In this document: in pieces, positions 7,756 to 15,203 of the stretch
Layout of the letters: each line of letters opens with the position of its first letter
Position numbering within the stretch: position 1 is the stretch's first letter
DNA from: Phycisphaerae bacterium
Lineage (GTDB): Bacteria > Chloroflexota > Anaerolineae > 4572-78 > J111
DNA: 46,568 nucleotides
Reading direction: 5' to 3'
Assembly (NCBI GenBank): GCA_028285035.1
Contig: JANQQF010000001.1
Location: 1 to 46,568, forward strand
Made by a program: the position numbers and the translations under genes
The notes under the pieces: model-generated
Told to the model about the DNA's origin: nothing
Database searches by the model: none
Seen by the model: the letters and a program-made list of their open reading frames with translations, nothing else

Positions 7756-7774
7756 TTTCCGTTTATATCGGAAA
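7756..7774. promoter_or_regulatory. Candidate IclR operator 2
   Basis: TTTCCGTTTATATCGGAAA is an inverted repeat with perfect 6-bp arms (TTTCCG/CGGAAA) and a 7-bp centre, the same layout as operator 1. It ends 55 bases before the ATG of the formamidase gene, where a bound regulator could control the kynurenine promoter. Confidence 0.65.
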
Positions 7775-7829
7775 AGTATCTATTCAACCTTATGATTGAT
7801 GTTAAAATTCATTTCACTTGGGGGTAACT

Positions 7830-8654
7830 ATGACGACAACGAAACTGATTTCGGCTGCAGATTACGGAGCGCTGGCGGTGCAAGCTGCAGATCATCGCAT
7901 TCCATATGGCGATGATCCATCCCAATTTGGCGACCTGTTTTTGCCGAGCAATGATGGCCCACATCCAGTTTTATTTTTATTACACGGAGGCTGTTGGCGG
8001 GCACAGTATGGACTTGAACCTATCGGTCAATTGGCCCGCGCATTGGCTGATCGTGGGATTGCGGTGTGGAGCTTGGAGTATCGCCGCTTGGGTAATGGCG
8101 GTGGCTGGCCAAACACCTTTCTGGATGTGGCTCACGGGGCTGATAAGTTGCGTGAGTTGGCTGACCAATACAACCTTGATTTGAGCCGGGTTGTCGCCTC
8201 TGGGCACTCAGCAGGCGGGCATTTGGCCCTGTGGTCGGCGGCCCGACCACAGCTTTCGCCCGAAAGCCCCATCTACACTCCTGATCCATTACCCTTCCAA
8301 CGTGTTGTCGCCCTTGCCCCAGTTTGCGATCTCGAACGGGCCGTCGCTTGGGATATTTGTGTTGACGCCTCGGATGTTTTGGTCGGTGGCCATCCCCGCC
8401 AAATGTTTGAAAACTACTACCAAGGTTCCCCAAGTGCATTGTTACCTCTTGGTATACGACATGTCACTATTAACGGTGCCCTTGATGATATTGTGCCGAT
8501 TGAATACGTTAGCCATTTTGTTGAGAGTGCAAGTAAGTTAGGGGATGACACTACACTGATCGGTGTCCCCGATGTGGGGCACTTTGAAATCGTCCTGCCT
8601 ACCCATCCTGCTGGACAATTGGTGATAGATACCATCTTGGCAGAATTTGAGTAG
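7830..8654 (+). CDS. Kynurenine formamidase-like alpha/beta hydrolase
   Basis: 274 residues. The oxyanion motif HGGCW (52-56) is the HGGxW signature of alpha/beta-hydrolase arylformamidases; the nucleophile is Ser127 in GHSAGGH, and Asp219/220 (ALDDIVP) and His251 (VPDVGHFE) complete the triad. The reaction expected is N-formylkynurenine to kynurenine plus formate. This is not the metal-dependent KynB cyclase family, so no symbol is given. The ATG at 7830 with GGGGG 5-6 bases upstream is preferred over a TTG at 7818. It is the first gene of the operon with kynureninase and IDO, which strongly supports the substrate; a general carboxylesterase is the alternative. Confidence 0.85.
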   Translation: MTTTKLISAADYGALAVQAADHRIPYGDDPSQFGDLFLPSNDGPHPVLFLLHGGCWRAQYGLEPIGQLARALADRGIAVWSLEYRRLGNGGGWPNTFLDVAHGADKLRELADQYNLDLSRVVASGHSAGGHLALWSAARPQLSPESPIYTPDPLPFQRVVALAPVCDLERAVAWDICVDASDVLVGGHPRQMFENYYQGSPSALLPLGIRHVTINGALDDIVPIEYVSHFVESASKLGDDTTLIGVPDVGHFEIVLPTHPAGQLVIDTILAEFE

Positions 8655-8704
8655 GACGATTTTTTGATGTTGGATAGAAACATAATTGACAACAAGTGAT
8701 GAAA

Positions 8705-8740
8705 AATAGGAATCCGAAAGTGCACTTTCGGATTCCTATT
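8705..8740. repeat. Perfect 36-bp palindrome between formamidase and kynU
   Basis: The two halves are exactly complementary about 8722/8723, with the core CCGAAAGTGCACTTTCGG. A 32-bp palindrome at 22505-22536 shares this core with compensated changes. It lies 51 bases after the formamidase stop and 24 bases before the kynureninase start, so in mRNA it would form a strong intercistronic hairpin that could process, stabilise or attenuate the transcript. Confidence 0.85.
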
Positions 8741-8764
8741 GAAAACTATTTTGAAGGAGAAGTT

Positions 8765-10027
8765 ATGCAAACTAATGCAACTTATGCCGCAGAGCGAGAC
8801 GCCCAAGATCCGTTGGCTGGCTTCAAAGATCGGTTTGTTATCACCGATCCGGACCTCATCTATCTCGATGGTAACTCCCTGGGCCGTTTACCCAAGGCAA
8901 CCAAAGGGTTGATGGATGAATTGCTGAATGACTGGGGCGATCGGCTGATTCGTATCTGGCATGAAAAGTATTTCCATATTGCCCGGGAGCTTGGCAATAA
9001 AGTGGCCGAGTTAATCGGAGCCAGTCCCGATGAGATCATCATTGGTGAGTCAACCTCGGTCAACATGTTTAAGCTGTTTGTTGCTGTACTACAAGCGCAA
9101 GAAGGTCGGAAGCGCATTGTGACCGATGATCTCAACTTCCCCTCAGATTTGTACGTGCTTCAGGAAATCAATCGGGTGTTTGGTAACCAACACAAAATTG
9201 AAGTTGCTCCCTCGGCTGATCAGATGATGGGACCGGTCGATGAGATCAAAGCCCTGCTAGATCAAGACGCTGCCCTTCTAACCCTGACTCACACCGTTTT
9301 CAAAAGTGCCTACACCTACGATATGGCCGATTTGAGTGCGGCTGCGAAAGAGGCGGGAGTATTCACCGTATGGGATCTAAGTCACTCGGTTGGTTCGGTG
9401 CCCATCGATCTGAATGGTTCGGGGGCCGATATGGCGATTGGCTGTACGTACAAATATTTGAACGGCGGTCCTGGCTCGCCTGCATTCCTCTACATTCGGC
9501 GCGACTTGCAGGAGAAGCTGCGTAATCCGATTGCGGGGTGGATGAGTCAGAAAAATCAGTTTGACTTTGGCCTAGATTATCAGCCGCTCGACGGAGTCGG
9601 TCGGTTCCTGACCGGGACGCCCCATGTATTGTCAATGGCCCCGATTGGGGTGGGTGTCGATTTATTGCTTGAAGCGGGGATGGACCGCATCCGAGAAAAA
9701 TCGGTAGCTCAGACCGAGTTCCTCATCGCGCTCTGGGAGGAACATCTCAAGCCATATGGCTTTACCCTTCAGTCGCCACGCGATGCCAAATGGCGTGGTT
9801 CTCACGTCGCGATTGGTCATCACGACGGCTGGCGCATCAACCAGAGCATGATCAAGGATATGAATATCATCCCCGATTTCCGTGCCCCTGATAATATTCG
9901 TTTGGGAGTTACACCGCTCTACACCTCATTCACCGAATTACACACGGCGGTCATACGGATCAAGCAACTGATGGAAGAAAAGTTGTATGAGAAATATTCA
10001 ACCGAAACCTCAGGGGTGGTCACCTGA
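8765..10027 (+). CDS. kynU: Kynureninase
   Basis: 420 residues, the normal size of bacterial kynureninase. It is a fold-type I PLP enzyme: Lys230 in CTYKYLNGGPG is the Schiff-base lysine (position close to the well-known Lys227 of the Pseudomonas enzyme), and WDLSHSVGSVPIDL carries the Asp that pairs with the pyridine nitrogen. It splits kynurenine into anthranilate and alanine. The ATG at 8765 follows GAAGGAG at good spacing; an upstream GTG at 8696 would translate through the palindrome and is rejected. Its TGA overlaps the next ATG (TGATG), so it is translationally coupled to the dioxygenase. Confidence 0.95.
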   Translation: MQTNATYAAERDAQDPLAGFKDRFVITDPDLIYLDGNSLGRLPKATKGLMDELLNDWGDRLIRIWHEKYFHIARELGNKVAELIGASPDEIIIGESTSVNMFKLFVAVLQAQEGRKRIVTDDLNFPSDLYVLQEINRVFGNQHKIEVAPSADQMMGPVDEIKALLDQDAALLTLTHTVFKSAYTYDMADLSAAAKEAGVFTVWDLSHSVGSVPIDLNGSGADMAIGCTYKYLNGGPGSPAFLYIRRDLQEKLRNPIAGWMSQKNQFDFGLDYQPLDGVGRFLTGTPHVLSMAPIGVGVDLLLEAGMDRIREKSVAQTEFLIALWEEHLKPYGFTLQSPRDAKWRGSHVAIGHHDGWRINQSMIKDMNIIPDFRAPDNIRLGVTPLYTSFTELHTAVIRIKQLMEEKLYEKYSTETSGVVT

Positions 10028-11151
10028 TGCTGGACTTTGCCAAATACGATGTCAGCCCCGTGCGTGGCTTTTTGCCGGCGGAAGATCCGCTGACAAAATT
10101 GCCTGCTGAATTTGCCGAATGGGATCGACTTTCGGCTGAATTGCCCTATCTGGTCCTCACCAGTCGGGTTCGTAGCACCTTGGTCAATTTAACCACACCC
10201 GATCTTGACCTGCTCACTACCAAAGGCGAGTTGGAGCGAGCTATGCTCATCTTGTCTGCGTTGGGGATGTCCTACATTTGGGCGGAGCAACCCGCCATCG
10301 ACCGTTTGCCTGCCACCATAGCCGTGCCTTGGGCTGCGGTCGCTGAGCGCCTCGGTCGCCCTCCGATTATGACGCATAGCTCGGCGGTCTTGAACAACTG
10401 GCGACGACTTGATCCGAGCGATGACCTTCACGCTAACAATCTGGCTTGTACTCAACATTTTATGGGCGGGATGGACGAACAATGGTTTTTTACGGCCACA
10501 GCTGCGCTGGAAGCGAGAGGGGCACCTGCCCTCTTACCACTGGTGCAGGCCAAAGTTGCTGCTACTGAGGGAGATGTCGAGCGGGTAACCGCATTGTTGG
10601 ACACAGCGCGACAGGTGTTTGCAGACGTCAATGTAGCGCTGCTTCGTATTTACGAAAAGTGTGAGCCGTTCATCTTCTACAACCGCATTCGTCTCTTCCT
10701 CACCGGCTGGGACCAAACAGGTATTGTGTTTGAGGGCGTCAGTGAGACACCCCTCAAACTGCACGGGGGGAGTGCCGCTCAAAGTAGCCTAATTCAGGCG
10801 TATGACGCGGCGCTGGGGATTGAGCATCTTCACCCAGAAACGCAACCCTTTTTGACCTTAATGCGGAAGTACATGCCACCTGGCCATCGTCGGTTTGTCG
10901 AAGATTTGGCGTTGGGCGAGTCGATTTTTGAGTTTGTGCAAAATCATCAGGCCGAGGCACCCCAATTGGCCGAGGTGTTCAATCAGTGTATTGATGAGCT
11001 TGATCAATTTCGCAAGGCACATATGGAAATTGCCGTTCGTTATGTCTTGCACCAAGGAAAAGATGGTGAAGATGGTCTGGGTACAGGAGGTACGAGCTTT
11101 GTCCCATTTTTGAGTGAGGCTCGTAAGGAGACGAAAGCAAAGCGGACGTGA
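10027..11151 (+). CDS. ido: Indoleamine 2,3-dioxygenase family heme protein
   Basis: 374 residues. C-terminal motifs are diagnostic: MPPGHRRFVEDL (about 291-302), FRKAHMEIAVRYV with proximal heme ligand His332, and GTGGTSFVPFLSEAR, corresponding to the substrate-binding GTGGT loop of IDO. It would open the indole ring of tryptophan with O2 to give N-formylkynurenine, the first step of the pathway whose next two enzymes are encoded just upstream. Bacteria more often use the unrelated-in-length tetrameric TDO (KynA), so an IDO here is notable. It is coupled to kynU by the TGATG overlap. Confidence 0.93.
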   Translation: MLDFAKYDVSPVRGFLPAEDPLTKLPAEFAEWDRLSAELPYLVLTSRVRSTLVNLTTPDLDLLTTKGELERAMLILSALGMSYIWAEQPAIDRLPATIAVPWAAVAERLGRPPIMTHSSAVLNNWRRLDPSDDLHANNLACTQHFMGGMDEQWFFTATAALEARGAPALLPLVQAKVAATEGDVERVTALLDTARQVFADVNVALLRIYEKCEPFIFYNRIRLFLTGWDQTGIVFEGVSETPLKLHGGSAAQSSLIQAYDAALGIEHLHPETQPFLTLMRKYMPPGHRRFVEDLALGESIFEFVQNHQAEAPQLAEVFNQCIDELDQFRKAHMEIAVRYVLHQGKDGEDGLGTGGTSFVPFLSEARKETKAKRT

Positions 11152-11163
11152 TTGAGGAACTCA

Positions 11164-11523
11164 ATGTCTGTTGGTACTGGCGACTTTAAACAATTGCTCT
11201 ATGCCGCCCGTGATGGTGATTTGGAAAGCGTCAAATATTGGATGGAACACGGAGCCAATCCTAACTCTTTGCATGCAGAATTTTTGTTTACGCCATTGCA
11301 CATCAGTCTACGCAATAGACATTTGGCAGTGGCTCGATATTTGCTTGAGCACGGAGCCGATCCCCATTTACCTGAGGGGTATTCTGATGTCACCCCCCTC
11401 TCGATTGCTCAAGCCAATGGTGATGCCGAGGCGGTTGAGTTATTAAAATCGTTTGGCGTCGAGAGCAACCGGGGAATTTGGCATTGGGTGGAACAAAAAT
11501 TTTGGCAATGGTTGAAGGTTTGA
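11164..11523 (+). CDS. Small ankyrin-repeat protein
   Basis: 119 residues with three ankyrin repeats: DFKQLLYAARDGDLESVKYWMEHGANPN, then FTPLHISLRNRHLAVARYLLEHGADPH and VTPLSIAQANGDAEAVELLKSFG in outline (about residues 7-100). The C-terminus is Trp-rich (GIWHWVEQKFWQWLKV). It is a cytoplasmic protein-binding scaffold with no enzyme domain. The ATG at 11164 has GAGG 6 bases upstream; it starts 12 bases after the dioxygenase stop and so belongs to the same transcript, but no link to tryptophan breakdown can be shown. Confidence 0.8.
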   Translation: MSVGTGDFKQLLYAARDGDLESVKYWMEHGANPNSLHAEFLFTPLHISLRNRHLAVARYLLEHGADPHLPEGYSDVTPLSIAQANGDAEAVELLKSFGVESNRGIWHWVEQKFWQWLKV

Positions 11524-11558
11524 TAGTCAAGAGGCTCGCCCACCAATTACTTGGCAGT

Positions 11559-11601
11559 TGTAAGGGCATCCCTTGTGGGTACCCAGCTTCGGGTATTTTT
11601 T
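11559..11601 (+). terminator. Repeat-derived hairpin with U-tract after the ankyrin gene
   Basis: TACCC (11580-11584) pairs with GGGTA (11591-11595), loop AGCTTC, then TTTTTT (11596-11601). The stem is short, so termination may be partial. The 5' half (TGTAAGGGCATCCCTTGTGG) resembles the repeat at 36944-36983, suggesting one dispersed family. Confidence 0.5.
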
Positions 11602-11634
11602 GTGAGTGCCCTACATTACTTTGGAGAAAATTAT

Positions 11635-12471
11635 ATGAAAACGATACTGACTTTATTGGGCACAGGTAACCCCGGCTGTTATCCAAATGTGTATCAGACG
11701 GCGGCAGCCGTAGTGGTTGGGGAAACCCCATTTATTGTTGATTGTGGAGGTGGTACAGTACAACGGCTTTCCTCTGCTCACGCGGCTGGGCAGCCAGCCT
11801 TGCTCCTGAGTAATCTACACACCCTCATCTTAACGCATCTTCATCCCGACCATTCGGCTGGACTGATAGATCTTATTATCTCGACTTGGATCAAGGGGCG
11901 TAGCGAGCCATTAGTCATTTATGGCCCTGCTGGCACAAAAAAGATGGTCGATTTGCTGATTGAGGCCTACGAGTTGGGTATTGCGGAGCATTCGAAACCA
12001 GGGTCACCGTCACCTGGGCTGTTGCAATACGAGGTTACAGAATACACAGATGGCGAGTTAATCCGTACGGCAGATGTGACCATCACCGCCTTTCGGGTTT
12101 CGCACGGCGGTATGGAAACCTATGGGCTGAAATTTGTATCAGCAGACAAAACGATTGTGTTTTCAGCCGATACTTGCCCACACTCAGCCGTGATTGAACA
12201 TGGCAAAGGGTGTGACATTTTGGTTCATGAAGTGTACAGCGAGCGGAGTATTCAAAGCCCGCAATCACGTGGTCCATTGAGCTATTTCCGTGAAATGCAT
12301 ACCTCCACAGTAGAGTTGGCCCAGATAGCGAACGAAACTCGGCCAAAGAAGCTCGTTCTGACCCATCAAATGCATCTTGGGCCAATCAGCGATGAAGAGC
12401 TGCTCCAGGAAATCACCGATCTGTATGATGGCGAAGTTATCTTTGGTCGGGATTTGGATGTATTTGATTGA
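11635..12471 (+). CDS. Metallo-beta-lactamase fold hydrolase (RNase Z/arylsulfatase type)
   Basis: 278 residues from the ATG at 11635, which follows GGAGAA; the frame is open upstream but lacks a good start. It begins with LLGTGNPGCYPNVYQTA, typical of RNase Z-like proteins, and has the zinc motif THLHPDHSAG (His68, His70, Asp72, His73), further ligands in SHGGMETYG, FSADTCP (bridging Asp) and LTHQMH near the C-terminus. RNase Z, AtsA-type arylsulfatases and other phosphodiesterases share this layout; it lacks a recognisable tRNA exosite arm, so a small-molecule hydrolase is more likely. It may be read from the kynurenine transcript through the weak hairpin upstream. Confidence 0.85.
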   Translation: MKTILTLLGTGNPGCYPNVYQTAAAVVVGETPFIVDCGGGTVQRLSSAHAAGQPALLLSNLHTLILTHLHPDHSAGLIDLIISTWIKGRSEPLVIYGPAGTKKMVDLLIEAYELGIAEHSKPGSPSPGLLQYEVTEYTDGELIRTADVTITAFRVSHGGMETYGLKFVSADKTIVFSADTCPHSAVIEHGKGCDILVHEVYSERSIQSPQSRGPLSYFREMHTSTVELAQIANETRPKKLVLTHQMHLGPISDEELLQEITDLYDGEVIFGRDLDVFD

Positions 12472-12498
12472 TTTTGCTCATCTGAGCTTTACACAGCT

Positions 12499-13167
12499 CT
12501 ATTTCCAAGCAAACCGAGGCTGTTCATAATGGGCGACGCGGGTGGGGTGGCCGAGGATGGCCACTTGGCAGAATTGGTAGATCATTGCGGCAGTGGGGGC
12601 GGCGATCCAACTGTCACCGATGGGCATAATTAGAACGGGATTGTCACTCTCGGGAATGGATCGAAAGATGGGGGAGTCATCACGCAGAAATTCGCGGAGG
12701 GGGATGCGATAAACGCCGGCAACCTCGTCGGGGTTGGGGGTGAGGGTGACTTCAGGCCCGCCCCAAACCACAACAGGCTTAATGCTGTAGCCCGACCTTG
12801 TCGTGTAGTCATCAAGACGACCAATAATTTGATCGGGTGTTAAAGACAGACCAACCTCTTCCTCTAGCTCACGAAGGGCCGTTTCCTCAGGGGTTTCCCC
12901 TGGCTCCATTCGCCCCCCTGGCAAGGCCCATTGTCCGGCATGCTTACGTAACCTGGCGGCCCGTTGGGTCAGCACTAGTGCGGCGTGATCTTTCCACTCA
13001 GCTTGATAGGGGATGCCATAAAGAAAAGGGTTGTATTGGATATTGACCACCGTAATTGCCACTGCTGCCTGTTTTAGCTCAGATTGCGCGTTGGTGTGGT
13101 GGTCAAATTTGGTTATGTTTTGATTGATACGCTCTCGCAGGGTATCATCGCAGGGGAAGTTTTTCAT
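12499..13167 (-). CDS. Nudix hydrolase, CoA pyrophosphatase-like (NudL)
   Basis: 222 residues. A complete Nudix box lies at about 84-107 (GGRMEPGETPEETALRELEEE in outline), with Glu97/101/102 metal ligands. Upstream is ALVLTQRAARLRKHAGQWALPGG, matching the LLTxRS..LRxHxGQ signature of CoA pyrophosphatases, except that the usual phenylalanine before PGG is leucine. It would cut CoA or related dinucleotides into 4'-phosphopantetheine and ADP. It converges with the MBL gene (27 bases between stops) and lies 79 bases downstream of the aminotransferase stop. Confidence 0.85.
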   Translation of the reverse strand: MKNFPCDDTLRERINQNITKFDHHTNAQSELKQAAVAITVVNIQYNPFLYGIPYQAEWKDHAALVLTQRAARLRKHAGQWALPGGRMEPGETPEETALRELEEEVGLSLTPDQIIGRLDDYTTRSGYSIKPVVVWGGPEVTLTPNPDEVAGVYRIPLREFLRDDSPIFRSIPESDNPVLIMPIGDSWIAAPTAAMIYQFCQVAILGHPTRVAHYEQPRFAWK

Positions 13168-13175
13168 AAGTGGTA

Positions 13176-13253
13176 AGGGTGCAAGGTAGCAGGGACGCAG
13201 AGTAGCAAAGGGAACAGTATTTTGCCTTTGCTACTCTGCTACTTTGTTACCCT
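13176..13253. repeat. Long imperfect hairpin overlapping the aminotransferase stop codon
   Basis: GCAGAGTAGCAAAGG (13197-13211) and CCTTTGCTACTCTGC (13225-13239) are perfectly complementary, and pairing resumes outwards (AGGGTGCAAGGTA against TACTTTGTTACCCT) after a 7-base bulge. The right arm contains the stop of the aminotransferase gene (13247-13249). It probably protects or ends that transcript before the Nudix gene; the repeated GTAGCA units suggest a dispersed repeat. Confidence 0.65.
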
Positions 13254-14377
13254 GTGACTTTATTCAGCGCCGTTTCAAATGTTGTGACTGCTTGATCTAC
13301 GTTGTACAACTTATCAAGGCCAAACAGACCGAGACGGAAGGTTTGGAAATCGTCTGGCTCATCGCAACGCAAGGGAACACCAGCGGCGATTTGCATCCCA
13401 GCTGCGGCGAACTTCTTGCCATTGTGAATTTCTTTGTCATCGGTGTAACTGACGACAACACCAGGGGCCTGAAAGCCTTCAGCGGCCACACTTTTGATCC
13501 CTTTGCTGGTTAGCAAGGCTCGGATTTTATCGCCGAGTTCTTGCTGGGCTGCCTTGACTTTATCAAAGCCATAAGCCTCGGTCTCCTTCATTACCTGACA
13601 GAAGGTGGTGAGGGCATCAGTCGGCATCGTCGCGTGATAGGTGTGCCCACCCTTTTCGTAGGCCTCCATAATTTGAAGCCACTTTTTCAGATCACAGGCA
13701 AAGCTGGTGCTGTTTGATGCCTCCAAACGCTCCCGGCCCAAGGCACTCATCATCACCAAAGCGCTACATGGTGAACCACTCCAGCCTTTTTGCGGGGCAC
13801 TGATCAATACGTCGACCCCACACGCTTCCATATCCACCCAAATTGTGCCGGAGGCAATGCAATCGAGCGCAAAAATACCACCGACGCTATGAACCGCGTC
13901 AGTAACCGCCCGAATGTAATCATCAGGCAACATCATCCCGGCAGAGGTTTCAACGTGGGGGGCGAAGACAACATCGGGCTTTTCGGCCTTGATGGTGGCC
14001 ACCACCTCGTCGATGGGGGCGGGGACAAAAGGAGCTTGATGGGCATCCTCAGTACGACGGGCTTTGAGGACGATAGCCTCAGAGGGGATATCACCCATCT
14101 CGAAGATTTGGGTCCAGCGAAAGCTAAACCAGCCGTTGCGGATGACCAAGCACTTTTTGCCCGTACCGAATTGGCGGGCAACTGCTTCCATTCCGAAGGT
14201 GCCACTACCTGGGATGATCGCTACGGCTTGCGCATTGTAAACCTTTTTCAAGGTTGAAGATATTTCATTCATTGTGCTCTGGAAGGATTGTGACATATGA
14301 TTGAGGGCACGATCGGTGTAAACCACCGAGTATTCCAAGAGGCCATCGGGATCGACATTTGGCAGTAAGCCAGGCAT
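13247..14377 (-). CDS. Class V aminotransferase (alanine/serine-glyoxylate type)
   Basis: 376 residues, fold-type I PLP enzyme of the alanine-glyoxylate/serine-pyruvate group. IIPGSGTFGMEA (54-65) is the phosphate-binding loop; LDCIASGTIWVDMEACGVDV (171-190) carries the ring-nitrogen Asp172; SAPQKGWSGSPC holds the Schiff-base Lys197. It would transfer an amino group from a small amino acid to glyoxylate or pyruvate; phosphonate and ureidoglycine transaminases are close relatives, so the substrate is open. Monocistronic by position: a hairpin spans its stop and a dispersed repeat lies upstream. Confidence 0.88.
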   Translation of the reverse strand: MPGLLPNVDPDGLLEYSVVYTDRALNHMSQSFQSTMNEISSTLKKVYNAQAVAIIPGSGTFGMEAVARQFGTGKKCLVIRNGWFSFRWTQIFEMGDIPSEAIVLKARRTEDAHQAPFVPAPIDEVVATIKAEKPDVVFAPHVETSAGMMLPDDYIRAVTDAVHSVGGIFALDCIASGTIWVDMEACGVDVLISAPQKGWSGSPCSALVMMSALGRERLEASNSTSFACDLKKWLQIMEAYEKGGHTYHATMPTDALTTFCQVMKETEAYGFDKVKAAQQELGDKIRALLTSKGIKSVAAEGFQAPGVVVSYTDDKEIHNGKKFAAAGMQIAAGVPLRCDEPDDFQTFRLGLFGLDKLYNVDQAVTTFETALNKVTG

Positions 14378-14422
14378 ATTTTTCTCCTATGAAATTAGCC
14401 CTCATACCACCAATAGCAGCAC

Positions 14423-14462
14423 TCCGCTCTCCTTTAGAGAGAGAGGTTGGGGGTGAGGGGGA
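14423..14462. repeat. GC-rich dispersed repeat, intergenic copy
   Basis: CTCCGCTCTCCTTT then AGAGAGAGAGGTTGGGGG and GAGGGGGAT: the same pattern as the copy inside the membrane protein gene at 3554-3588. It lies 45 bases upstream of the aminotransferase start and about 100 bases before the padR promoter. Confidence 0.6.
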
Positions 14463-14558
14463 TTTTACAAGTGATGTATTTAAATCAACTATAGTTTTGA
14501 TTGTACAAAGCTGCAAGTCTCCTATGTACCTTTGCAAGTTACCCTTCCAATTTGCCCC

Positions 14559-14587
14559 TTGACAAATCTGTTGTTTTCGTCTAATAT
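14559..14587 (+). promoter_or_regulatory. Sigma70-type promoter of padR-SDR
   Basis: TTGACA (14559-14564), a 17-base spacer and TAATAT (14582-14587) make a near-consensus promoter. Transcription should begin near 14594, only about 10 bases before the first in-frame ATG at 14604, which bears on the choice of start codon. Confidence 0.75.
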
Positions 14588-14630
14588 ATGACTTATCCTA
14601 TAGATGAATGAAATAATATTGGAGCGATCT

Positions 14631-15203
14631 TTGTCATTAGACCATGCGATTTTAGGTTTTCTAAATTACAACTCATCATCAGGCTACGATTTGAAACGGG
14701 CCTTTGACCTGTCGGTTCAACATTTTTGGCCAGCGGACCAAAGTCAAATCTATCGGACCTTAAACCGGCTGACCAAACGTGGGTGGACCGAACAAGAAGT
14801 GGTTATGCAAGAGGATCGACCCAATCGGAAGGTGTATCACATTACCGAGGCGGGCCGGGCGGAGCTGCGGGAGTGGTTGACTCGCCCGCTGCCTGTGCAG
14901 GATGAGCGGCATGCCACCTTGATACAGGTGTTCTTTGCGGGACAGCTCTCTGATGAAGAGATATTGGTTATGTTTGAACGGGTGGCTGAGCAATATCGAA
15001 CGATTTTAGCGATGTATGATCAGGTGCCCCATCAGATGGAACCCTACATCACTCAAGTCAATTCAGAGCGAGAGTGCTTTTTCTGGTTGCTCACGCTTGA
15101 CTTAGGTAAACGTAAAACCCAAGCCTTTTTGGATTGGGTAGAGAGTGTGATTGAAAAAATACAACAACGACATATTCCAAGTGGAGGATACAATGGCGAA
15201 TAA
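14631..15203 (+). CDS. PadR family transcriptional regulator
   Basis: 190 residues from a TTG start at 14631, preceded by GGAG at 6-base spacing; an ATG at 14604 has no ribosome site and lies almost at the predicted transcript start. From the TTG the protein opens MSLDHAILGFLNYNSSSGYDL, as PadR proteins usually do. Residues 1-85 are the winged helix (SQIYRTLNRLTKRGW; NRKVYHITEAGRAELREWL) and 90-180 the Vir-type helical C-terminal domain used for dimers. It likely represses its own operon with the SDR gene, which it overlaps by 11 bases. The ligand is unknown. Confidence 0.88.
   Translation: MSLDHAILGFLNYNSSSGYDLKRAFDLSVQHFWPADQSQIYRTLNRLTKRGWTEQEVVMQEDRPNRKVYHITEAGRAELREWLTRPLPVQDERHATLIQVFFAGQLSDEEILVMFERVAEQYRTILAMYDQVPHQMEPYITQVNSERECFFWLLTLDLGKRKTQAFLDWVESVIEKIQQRHIPSGGYNGE

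Noticed and set aside
8696..8764. Upstream GTG start for kynureninase
   Set aside because: It would translate the 36-bp palindrome; the ATG at 8765 has a good ribosome site and gives the normal protein length.
13790..14257. 155-codon plus-strand frame inside the aminotransferase gene
   Set aside because: Antisense to PLP-binding motifs of a clear class V aminotransferase; composition not protein-like.
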